DNA from: Rhodospirillales bacterium Alpha_05
Lineage (GTDB): Bacteria; Pseudomonadota; Alphaproteobacteria; Rhodospirillales; Rhodospirillaceae
Assembly (NCBI GenBank): GCA_001603335.1
Contig: LUYR01000206.1
Location: 1-5,482 of the forward strand
DNA: 5,482 nucleotides
Direction of reading: 5' to 3'
In this document: positions 1-5,482 of the stretch, piece by piece
Layout of the letters: the number at the start of each line of letters is the position of its first letter
Position numbering within the stretch: the stretch's first letter is position 1
Made by a program: the position numbers and the translations under genes
The notes under the pieces: model-generated
Told to the model about the DNA's origin: nothing
Database searches by the model: none
What the model saw: the letters and a program-made list of their open reading frames with translations, nothing else

Positions 1-312
1 GCCGACGGCGCCGACATCGCGGTCGGCTATGCCGATTCCGTGCTCAAGGCCGAGGCCCTGGTGCGCGAACTCAAAGGCCTCGGCGCCCGCGCCATCGCCT
101 TCCCCGCCGATCAAACCAATCCCGCGCAGGCGAAGCGCCTGATCCATCAGGTGATCGACACCTTCGGCCGCCTCGACGTGCTCGTCGACGACAGCGGCAC
201 GGCCGAACCGCTCGGCGCTTACGTCCGCAACCACTTCGCCAGTCCGGCGGCTTCCCGCGTCGCCGGCTCCCGGTTCACCGTCGGCGAGCGACCCCGCCGC
301 CTGACGATATAA
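1..312 (+). pseudogene. Truncated short-chain dehydrogenase/reductase (SDR) fragment, 5' end outside window
   Basis: The frame is open from the left edge to a TAA at 310-312, giving 103 visible residues. Residues 1-72 match the N-terminal Rossmann half of classical SDRs: a beta-2 strand followed by a helix (ADIAVGYADS, then KAEALVRELKGLG), a beta-3 strand ending in the Asp37 that usually contacts the cofactor adenine (AIAFPADQTN), then the helix leading to FGRLDVLV at beta-4. The usual NNAG after beta-4 reads DDSG (residues 63-66). From about residue 73 the similarity ends and a basic 31-residue tail leads to the stop, with no catalytic Ser, Tyr-x-x-x-Lys or C-terminal half. Full SDRs are about 250 residues, so roughly the last 150 are missing. 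The other two frames downstream also do not read as SDR. I infer a deletion remnant without NAD(P)-dependent oxidoreductase activity. The glycine-rich cofactor motif would lie left of the window. The stop is 24 bases before the adaptor start. Confidence 0.7.
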
Positions 313-336
313 GATTTTTTGAGGGAGATTTCCGCG
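313..336 (+). promoter_or_regulatory. Leader with strong ribosome binding site that decides the adaptor start
   Basis: The 24 bases between the SDR stop and the adaptor start contain GAGGGAGA at 321-328, a good Shine-Dalgarno sequence 8 bases before the ATG at 337. An in-frame TTG at 319 would also open the frame, but it overlaps the Shine-Dalgarno sequence and would add a polar MREISA stretch before the signal peptide, so ATG 337 is preferred. The patch from about 306 to 320 (GATATAAGATTTTTT) is strikingly AT-rich for this window. TATAAG at 308-313 could serve as a -10 element, but I find no matching -35 about 17 bases upstream, so the promoter part is only a weak suggestion. Confidence 0.6.
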
Positions 337-1533
337 ATGATCCGCTTCAGAACCGCTCTTTTGACCATCGCTGCCCTATCCATGGTCGGCTCCGGCGTCG
401 CCGCCGTGATCGAATTCTCGGGTTCGCAGGCGAAGGCCGCCCAGGCCGCGCCCGCCGCCCCGCCCGCCGTGCCGGTTTCGGTCGCCCGGGTCGAGAGCCG
501 CGACCTCGTGCCGTGGGAGGAGTTCTCCGGCCGCCTCGAGGCGGTCGACCGCGTCGACCTGCGCGCCCGGGTCTCGGGCCAGGTGCTCAGCATCCACTTC
601 CGCGAGGGCGGTCTGGTGAACAAGGGCGACGTGCTCGTCACCCTCGACCCCGCCCCCTACGCCGCCGAGGTCGCCCGCGCCGAGGCGCAGCTCGCCTCGG
701 CCAAGGCGCGCGTCACCTTCACCCAGCGCGAACTCGAACGCGCGCAGAAGCTCTCGCAGTCGGGCAACATCCCGCTGCGCGAGGTCGACAACCGCACCAA
801 CGCCTACCGCGAGGCCACGGCAGCGGTGCGCGCGGCGCAGGCGGCGCTCGACACCGCCAGCCTCAACCTCGGCTACACCGAAGTCCGCGCTCCGGTCTCG
901 GGCCGCATCGGCCGCGCCGAAGTCACCGCCGGCAACCTCGTCGCCGCCGGGGCCGACGCGCCGGTGCTCGCCACCCTGGTTTCGGTGAGCCCGATCTACG
1001 CCAGCTTCGACGCCAACGAGGCGGTGGTGATGAAGGCGCGCGCCCAGGTGCGCCAGGGCAACGGCCCGATCGCGGTGGAGCGCATCCCGGTGCGGATGCT
1101 CACCCAGGGCTCGGACGAAGCGGTGGAAGGCCACGTGCAGATGATCGACAACGCGGTCGACGCCCGCTCCGGCACCATCGCGGTGCGCGCGGTGTTCGAC
1201 AACGCAGGCGGCCTCCTGATGCCCGGCCAGTTCGCCAAGCTCAGCCTGGGCGCGGCGGAAACCAAGCCGACGCTCCTGATCAGCGAACGCGCCGTCGGCA
1301 CCGACCAGGACAAGAAGTTCGTCCTCGTCGTCGACGACCAGAATCACGCCAACTACCGCCCGGTCAGCCTCGGCGCGTCGGTCAACGGCCTGCGCGTCGT
1401 CAACGACGGCTTGGCGGCGGGCGAGCGGATCATCGTCAACGGCCTGCAGCGGGTGCGCCCCGGCGCGACCGTCGCGCCGCAGGAGGTGGCGATGAACCCG
1501 GTCTCCCCCGCGCAGTCCCTGGCGCAGCGATAA
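337..1533 (+). CDS. RND efflux periplasmic adaptor subunit, MexE/AcrA-type (membrane fusion protein)
   Basis: This is a complete 398-residue adaptor that links the inner-membrane pump to the outer-membrane channel across the periplasm. Residues 1-25 form a positively charged start plus a hydrophobic segment, with possible signal-peptidase I sites near residues 23 or 34. There is no cysteine at all, so it is not a lipoprotein. An Ala/Pro linker (35-46) follows. The first lipoyl half lies at about 72-108 (RARVSGQVLSIHFREGG), the alpha-helical hairpin at about 109-178, and the second lipoyl half at about 183-205 (VRAPVSGRIGRAEVTAGN). The beta-barrel covers about 215-310, including the DARSGTIAVRAVFDN and MPGQFAKLSL motifs. 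The membrane-proximal domain covers about 311-385, with AVGTDQDKKFVLVVD and VNGLQRVRPGA, both close to MexE as I recall it. In the hairpin tip the conserved R-L-S pattern reads Arg135, Leu139, Pro146. It is the first gene of a two-gene operon with the pump. The substrate range cannot be read from the adaptor. Confidence 0.95.
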   Translation: MIRFRTALLTIAALSMVGSGVAAVIEFSGSQAKAAQAAPAAPPAVPVSVARVESRDLVPWEEFSGRLEAVDRVDLRARVSGQVLSIHFREGGLVNKGDVLVTLDPAPYAAEVARAEAQLASAKARVTFTQRELERAQKLSQSGNIPLREVDNRTNAYREATAAVRAAQAALDTASLNLGYTEVRAPVSGRIGRAEVTAGNLVAAGADAPVLATLVSVSPIYASFDANEAVVMKARAQVRQGNGPIAVERIPVRMLTQGSDEAVEGHVQMIDNAVDARSGTIAVRAVFDNAGGLLMPGQFAKLSLGAAETKPTLLISERAVGTDQDKKFVLVVDDQNHANYRPVSLGASVNGLRVVNDGLAAGERIIVNGLQRVRPGATVAPQEVAMNPVSPAQSLAQR

Positions 1534-1546
1534 AGGCTAGGATTCC
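1534..1546 (+). promoter_or_regulatory. Short intergenic ribosome binding site of the pump gene
   Basis: Only 13 bases separate the adaptor TAA from the pump ATG. They contain AGGCTAGGA, with AGGA at 1539-1542 placed 4 bases before the ATG, which is close but usable. There is no room for a terminator or a separate promoter, so the two genes are very likely co-transcribed, and translation of the pump may be coupled to that of the adaptor. Confidence 0.6.
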
Positions 1547-4500
1547 ATGAACCTGTCGCGTTTCTTCATCGATCGCCCGGTCTTCGCCGGGGTGCTTTCG
1601 ATCCTGATCTTCGTCTCGGGATTGCTGGCGCTCCGCGCGCTGCCGATTTCCGAATACCCCGAGGTGGTGCCGCCGACGGTGGTGGTGCGCGCCCAGTATC
1701 CGGGCGCGTCGCCGCGCGTCATCGCCGAGACCGTCGCCACGCCGATCGAGGAAACCGTCAATGGCGTCGAGGGCATGCTCTACATGGGCAGCCAGGCGAC
1801 CAGCGACGGCACGATGACCTTGACCGTCACCTTCCGCCTCGGCACCGACCCCGACAAGGCGCAGCAACTGGTGCAGAACCGCGTCTCCCAGGCCGAGCCG
1901 CGCCTGCCCGAGGAAGTGCGGCGCCTCGGCGTGACCACGATCAAGAGCTCGCCCGACCTCACCATGGTGGTGCACCTGCTCTCCCCCGACGGCCGCTACG
2001 ACATGGCCTACTTGCGCAACTACGCGGTGCTGAACGTCAAGGACCGCCTCGCGCGGATCGAGGGCGTCGGCCAGGTGCAGCTGTTCGGCTCCGGCGACTA
2101 CTCGATGCGGATCTGGCTCGACCCACAGAAGGTCGCCGAGCGCGGCCTTTCCGCCTCCGACGTGGTGGCGGCGATCCGCGCCCAGAACATCCAGGCGGCG
2201 GCGGGCGTGGTCGGCCAGTCGCCGGGGGCGGAAGGCGTCGACCTCCAGCTCTCGGTCAACGCACAGGGTCGCCTCCAGACGCCCGAGGAATTCGGCGAGG
2301 TGATCGTCAAGACCGACGCCGACGGCGCGGTGACGCGACTGAAGGACCTCGGCCGCATCGAAATGGGCGCGGCGGACTATTCGCTGCGCTCGCTCTTGGA
2401 CAACAAGTCGGCGGTGGCGATTCCGATCTCCCAGGCTCCCGGCTCCAACGCCATCGCGATCTCCGACGCGGTGCGCACCACCATGGCCGAACTCAAAACC
2501 TATATGCCGGACGGCGTCGACTATTCGATCGTCTACGACCCCACCCAGTTCGTCCGCGCCTCGATCGAATCGGTGATCCACACCCTCTTGGAGGCGATCC
2601 TCCTGGTGGTGCTGGTGGTGATCCTGTTCCTCCAAACCTGGCGCGCGTCGATCATTCCGCTGCTCGCGGTGCCGGTCTCGGTGGTCGGCACCTTCGCCGC
2701 GATGCACCTGATCGGGGTGTCGATCAACGCGCTGTCGCTGTTCGGGCTGGTGCTCGCCATCGGCATCGTCGTCGACGACGCGATCGTGGTGGTGGAAAAC
2801 GTCGAGCGCAACATCGAGGCGGGCCTGACGCCGAAGGAGGCGACCTATCAGGCGATGCGCGAGGTCTCCGGACCGATCGTCGCGATCGCGCTGGTGCTGG
2901 TCGCGGTGTTCGTGCCGCTCGCCTTCATCTCCGGCCTTACCGGGCAGTTCTACAAGCAGTTCGCGCTCACCATCGCGATCTCGACGGTGATCTCGGCGAT
3001 CAACTCCCTCACCCTCTCGCCCGCTCTCGCGTCGCTGCTGCTGAAAGGCCACGACGCGCCCAAGGACCGCCTGACGCGGATCATGGATGCGGCGTTCGGC
3101 TGGCTGTTCCGCGGCTTCAACCGCGTCTTCGGCGCGGGCGCGCACGCCTACGGCAACGGCGTCGGCCGAGTGCTGGGGCGCAAGTCGCTGATGATGGGGA
3201 TGTACCTCGCCCTCGTCGGCGCGGCCTGGGGGCTGTTCCAGGTGGTGCCGGGCGGCTTCGTGCCGATGCAGGACAAGCAGTACCTGATCGGCTTCGCCCA
3301 ACTCCCCGACGGCGCGACGCTCGATCGCTCGGAAGACGTGATCCGCACGATGAGCCAGATCGCCATGGACGATCCGGGCGTCGAGCACGCGATCTCGTTC
3401 CCCGGCCTGTCGATCAACGGCTTCACCAACAGCTCCAACTCCGGCATCGTCTTCGCCAGCTTGAAGGCCTTCGACCAGCGCACCACGCCCGAGCTTTCGG
3501 CAGGCGCGATCGCGATGCGGCTGAACCAGAAGTACGCGGCGTTGCAGGACGCGTTCGTGGTGATGTTCCCGCCGCCCCCGGTGATGGGTCTCGGCACCAC
3601 CGGCGGCTTCAAGCTCGAGGTCGAGGACCGCGCCTCGCGCGGCTACGGCGAACTCGACCAGGCGGTGAAGGCGTTCCTGGCCAAGGCCGCCACCGCGCCC
3701 GAACTCGCCAACCTGTTCACCTCGTATCAGGTCAACGTGCCGCAGCTGTTCGCCGACGTCGACCGCACCAAGGCGCATCAGTTGGGGGTCGCGGTGCCCG
3801 ACATCTTCGACACCCTGCAGATCTACCTCGGCAGCCTTTATGTGAACGACTTCAACACCCTCGGCCGCACCTACTCGGTGCGGGTGCAGGCGGATGCGCA
3901 GTTCCGCGCGCATGCCGACGACATCGGCAAGCTCAAGGTGCGCAACGCCTCGGGCGAGATGGTGCCGCTCTCCGCCGTCCTCACCGTGCACGCGGTCGCC
4001 GGGCCGGAGCGGGCGATGCGCTACAACGGCTTCCTCGCCGCCGACATCTCGGGCGGTGCTGCGCCGGGGTACTCCTCGGGGCAGGCGCAGGCGGCGGTCG
4101 ACCGCATCGCGGCGGAGACCCTGCCGAAGGGCTTCACCTACGAGTGGACCGACCTCACCTACCAGCAGATCATCGCGGGCAACACCGCCACTTTGGTGTT
4201 CGCCCTCGCCATCCTGCTGGTGTTCCTGGTGCTGGCGGCGCAGTACGAAAGCCTGACGCTCCCCATCGCGATCATCCTGATCGTGCCGATGGGCCTGCTC
4301 GCGGCGATGGCCGGGGTGTGGCTGACCAAGGGCGACAACAACATCTTCACCCAGATCGGCCTGATCGTCCTCGTCGGCCTCTCGGCGAAGAACGCGATCC
4401 TGATCGTCGAGTTCGCGCGCGAGCTGGAACTCGGCGGCCAGAGCCCGCGCGAGGCGGCGATCGCCGCCGCCAAGCTCCGGCTGCGGCCGATCCTGATGAC

Positions 4501-4732
4501 CTCGTTTGCGTTCATCATGGGCGTGGTGCCGTTGGTGATGGCCTCAGGCGCGGGCGCGGAAATGCGCCACGCCATGGGCGTCGCGGTGTTCTCGGGAATG
4601 ATCGGCGTCACCGCGTTCGGCATCTTCCTCACGCCGGTGTTCTACGTGCTGATCCGGGCGCTCACCGGCAATCGGCCGCTTCGGGCGATGCACGCTCCCT
4701 CCGTGCACGTCGCACCACACGCGGCCGAATGA
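1547..4732 (+). CDS. RND multidrug efflux permease, HAE1 family, MexF/CeoB/OqxB-like
   Basis: This is a complete 1061-residue inner-membrane pump, the usual length for the family. It works as a trimer that exchanges protons for substrates taken from the periplasm or outer membrane leaflet. TM1 spans about 10-30 after the typical MNLSRFFIDRP start. The first periplasmic porter/docking loop covers about 35-340, TM2-TM6 about 343-500, TM7 about 546-565, the second periplasmic loop about 570-875, and TM8-TM12 about 880-1038. The TM4 proton relay is present as Asp410-Asp411 in GIVVDDAIVVVENVERN, with Lys948 in GLSAKNAILIVEFA (TM10) and Arg978 and Thr985 in LRLRPILMTSFAF (TM11), matching AcrB Asp407, Asp408, Lys940, Arg971 and Thr978. 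The loop GLSINGFTNSSNSG (620-633) and PPPPVMGLGTTGGF (675-688) are typical of the MexF branch and differ from AcrB. MexF relatives export chloramphenicol, fluoroquinolones, trimethoprim or solvents; the actual substrate here is unknown. No frameshift or missing key residue is seen, and the protein has no cysteine. Confidence 0.97.
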   Translation: MNLSRFFIDRPVFAGVLSILIFVSGLLALRALPISEYPEVVPPTVVVRAQYPGASPRVIAETVATPIEETVNGVEGMLYMGSQATSDGTMTLTVTFRLGTDPDKAQQLVQNRVSQAEPRLPEEVRRLGVTTIKSSPDLTMVVHLLSPDGRYDMAYLRNYAVLNVKDRLARIEGVGQVQLFGSGDYSMRIWLDPQKVAERGLSASDVVAAIRAQNIQAAAGVVGQSPGAEGVDLQLSVNAQGRLQTPEEFGEVIVKTDADGAVTRLKDLGRIEMGAADYSLRSLLDNKSAVAIPISQAPGSNAIAISDAVRTTMAELKTYMPDGVDYSIVYDPTQFVRASIESVIHTLLEAILLVVLVVILFLQTWRASIIPLLAVPVSVVGTFAAMHLIGVSINALSLFGLVLAIGIVVDDAIVVVENVERNIEAGLTPKEATYQAMREVSGPIVAIALVLVAVFVPLAFISGLTGQFYKQFALTIAISTVISAINSLTLSPALASLLLKGHDAPKDRLTRIMDAAFGWLFRGFNRVFGAGAHAYGNGVGRVLGRKSLMMGMYLALVGAAWGLFQVVPGGFVPMQDKQYLIGFAQLPDGATLDRSEDVIRTMSQIAMDDPGVEHAISFPGLSINGFTNSSNSGIVFASLKAFDQRTTPELSAGAIAMRLNQKYAALQDAFVVMFPPPPVMGLGTTGGFKLEVEDRASRGYGELDQAVKAFLAKAATAPELANLFTSYQVNVPQLFADVDRTKAHQLGVAVPDIFDTLQIYLGSLYVNDFNTLGRTYSVRVQADAQFRAHADDIGKLKVRNASGEMVPLSAVLTVHAVAGPERAMRYNGFLAADISGGAAPGYSSGQAQAAVDRIAAETLPKGFTYEWTDLTYQQIIAGNTATLVFALAILLVFLVLAAQYESLTLPIAIILIVPMGLLAAMAGVWLTKGDNNIFTQIGLIVLVGLSAKNAILIVEFARELELGGQSPREAAIAAAKLRLRPILMTSFAFIMGVVPLVMASGAGAEMRHAMGVAVFSGMIGVTAFGIFLTPVFYVLIRALTGNRPLRAMHAPSVHVAPHAAE

Positions 4733-4739
4733 GCGCCGA

Positions 4740-4776
4740 CCCCTTCACCCGCGACGGCGAGTCGCGGGTGAAGGGG
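4740..4776. terminator. Perfect 16-bp stem-loop between converging genes, probable terminator
   Basis: The left arm CCCCTTCACCCGCGAC (4740-4755) pairs without mismatch with GTCGCGGGTGAAGGGG (4761-4776) around a 5-base GGCGA loop. It begins 8 bases after the pump stop and ends 30 bases from the stop of the facing channel gene. On the plus strand it is followed by ACTTTCCCATT, a poor U-tract, and on the minus strand there is no U-tract. The position and stability suggest a terminator for the pump operon that may also block minus-strand transcription or protect 3' ends. The lack of a clean U-run leaves the intrinsic-terminator call uncertain. Confidence 0.65.
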
Positions 4777-4805
4777 ACTTTCCCATTCCATCGAGATGTT
4801 CCCGG

Positions 4806-5482
4806 TTAGCGGGCGAAGCGCGGCCCCATGTCGGCGTCGACCACGGCGGGCTTGGAACTATCCACCGGCTGGTCCCAGCCGCCGCCCAGCGCCTTCGCCA
4901 GGGCGACGTAGTCGGTGATCACCGCGACCTCGCTTTCGAGCAGCGACTGCTCGGCGGTGTAGAGGGTGCGGTCGGCGTCGAGGACGTCGAGGAAGGCGGA
5001 GGAGCCGTTGTCGTAGAGCAGCCGCGACAGCCGCGCCGCCTCGCGCGAATGCGCCACCTGGGTGGCGAGGCGCTCGCGGCGGATGCGTTCCTGGTTGAGG
5101 TTGACCGAGGCGTTTTCCACGTCTTCGAGCGCGGTCAGCACCGCCGAACGATAGGCGATGAAATTCTGGTCGCGCTGCGCCTGCGCGAGTTCCACCCCGG
5201 CTTCGAGCGCGCCGCCCCGGAAGATCGGCACGGTGATGCTCGGGCCGAACGACCAGCCGAGGCTCGAGTGCTTGCCGAGGTCGCCGAACTGGGCGCCGTA
5301 CGTGGCGATGCTGCCGGTGAGGCTGATGCTGGGATAGCGCGCCGCCTCCGCCGCGCCGATGCGCGCGGTGGATTGGGCAAGGCTACGCTCGGCGGCGCGG
5401 ACGTCGGGGCGGTTGGAGAGCACCTGCGCCGGGGCGCTGCGCGGCGGGTCCTGGGCCAACGCCGGAAGCTCGGCGGACTGCT
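4806..5482 (-). CDS. Outer-membrane factor of RND efflux, OprM/NodT family, C-terminal part (5' end outside window)
   Basis: The minus-strand frame is open from the right edge to a TAA at 4806-4808, giving 224 visible residues, about half of a typical 450-500-residue channel. The protein would be a trimeric outer-membrane channel with a long periplasmic alpha-barrel that completes the tripartite pump. Visible family signatures, numbered from the window edge, are the start of the second repeat (VLSNRPDVRAAERSLAQSTA, 20-39), IGAAEAARYPSISLTGSIA (41-59, with the SLTGS beta-strand entry), VPIFRGG (84-90), the helix pair AYRSAVLTALEDVENA (109-124), LYDNGSSAFLDVLDADRTLY (155-174) and the hallmark end KALGGGW (196-202), followed by a 22-residue tail. 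The frame is open past the TTG at 5459, so that codon is not the start. The N-terminus and any lipidation cysteine are outside the window. The gene converges on the adaptor-pump operon instead of following it in the same direction. Confidence 0.93.
   Translation of the reverse strand, partial: QSAELPALAQDPPRSAPAQVLSNRPDVRAAERSLAQSTARIGAAEAARYPSISLTGSIATYGAQFGDLGKHSSLGWSFGPSITVPIFRGGALEAGVELAQAQRDQNFIAYRSAVLTALEDVENASVNLNQERIRRERLATQVAHSREAARLSRLLYDNGSSAFLDVLDADRTLYTAEQSLLESEVAVITDYVALAKALGGGWDQPVDSSKPAVVDADMGPRFAR

Noticed and set aside
190..245. Minus-strand stretch resembling a tRNA D-arm (GGCGAAGTGGTTGCGGAC)
   Set aside because: No TTCGANNC T-loop, acceptor pairing or anticodon stem can be found at the right distances, so it is not a tRNA gene or a clear tRNA fragment.
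282..320. Possible intrinsic terminator of the SDR fragment: a short stem before the T-run at 315-320
   Set aside because: The only stem (CGGCG 282-286 with CGCCG 295-299) is 5 bp with an 8-base loop and lies 15 bases before the T-run, which is too weak and too distant.
319..336. TTG at 319 as the start of the adaptor
   Set aside because: It overlaps the GAGGGAGA Shine-Dalgarno sequence, and ATG 337 gives ideal spacing and a normal signal sequence start.
376..1347. A 323-residue open frame on the minus strand, antisense to the adaptor
   Set aside because: It is a low-complexity Gly/Ala/His/Arg-rich shadow of the adaptor gene and has no recognisable motif.
513..1550. A 345-residue plus-strand frame overlapping the adaptor out of phase
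   Set aside because: It is an Arg/Pro/Gly-rich out-of-frame reading of the adaptor, with no ribosome binding site or family signature.
1436..3991. An 851-residue open frame on the minus strand, antisense to the pump gene
   Set aside because: Its translation is rich in His, Arg, Asp and Glu with no domain logic, which is typical of the antisense frame of a GC-rich gene with G or C at third codon positions. The plus strand carries an unmistakable RND pump.
4144..4809. A plus-strand frame of 221 residues overlapping the pump's C-terminus and the hairpin
   Set aside because: It is an out-of-frame, Arg/Asp/Pro-rich shadow of the pump, and it would run through the terminator-like hairpin.
5457..5459. 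TTG at 5459 (minus strand) as the start of the channel gene
   Set aside because: The frame stays open to the window edge with matching family sequence, and the protein would lack its whole N-terminal half, so the codon is an internal Leu.

Overview
The window looks like chromosomal DNA of a GC-rich proteobacterium. GC content is clearly above 60% by eye, codons strongly favour G or C in the third position, and the genes belong to a Gram-negative tripartite efflux system. An alphaproteobacterium is my best guess, but nothing here fixes the genus.

Layout from left to right: (1) positions 1-312, plus strand, hold an internal piece of a short-chain dehydrogenase/reductase (SDR). It runs in from the left edge and stops before any of the catalytic Ser-Tyr-Lys region, so it looks like a truncated gene. 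(2) Positions 337-1533 encode a MexE/AcrA-type periplasmic adaptor of 398 residues. (3) After a 13-base gap, positions 1547-4732 encode a complete 1061-residue RND (HAE1 family) inner-membrane pump that is very close in sequence to MexF/CeoB/OqxB-type transporters. (4) Positions 4740-4776 form a perfect 16-bp hairpin, probably a terminator. (5) Positions 4806-5482, minus strand, hold the C-terminal 224 residues of an outer-membrane factor of the OprM/NodT family, which runs off the right edge.

Together, the adaptor, the pump and the outer-membrane channel would form a proton-driven drug or solvent efflux complex spanning both membranes. The pump has the full proton-relay set (Asp410, Asp411, Lys948, Arg978) and reads as functional. 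The adaptor and pump form a compact operon. The channel gene faces them and must have its own promoter outside the window, so channel expression need not follow pump expression. No regulator is visible.

I do not see an undescribed biological system here. The points that deserve a second look are modest: the convergent channel gene, the broken SDR remnant directly upstream of the operon, the adaptor without a lipidation cysteine and with a changed tip motif, and the strong inter-operon hairpin.
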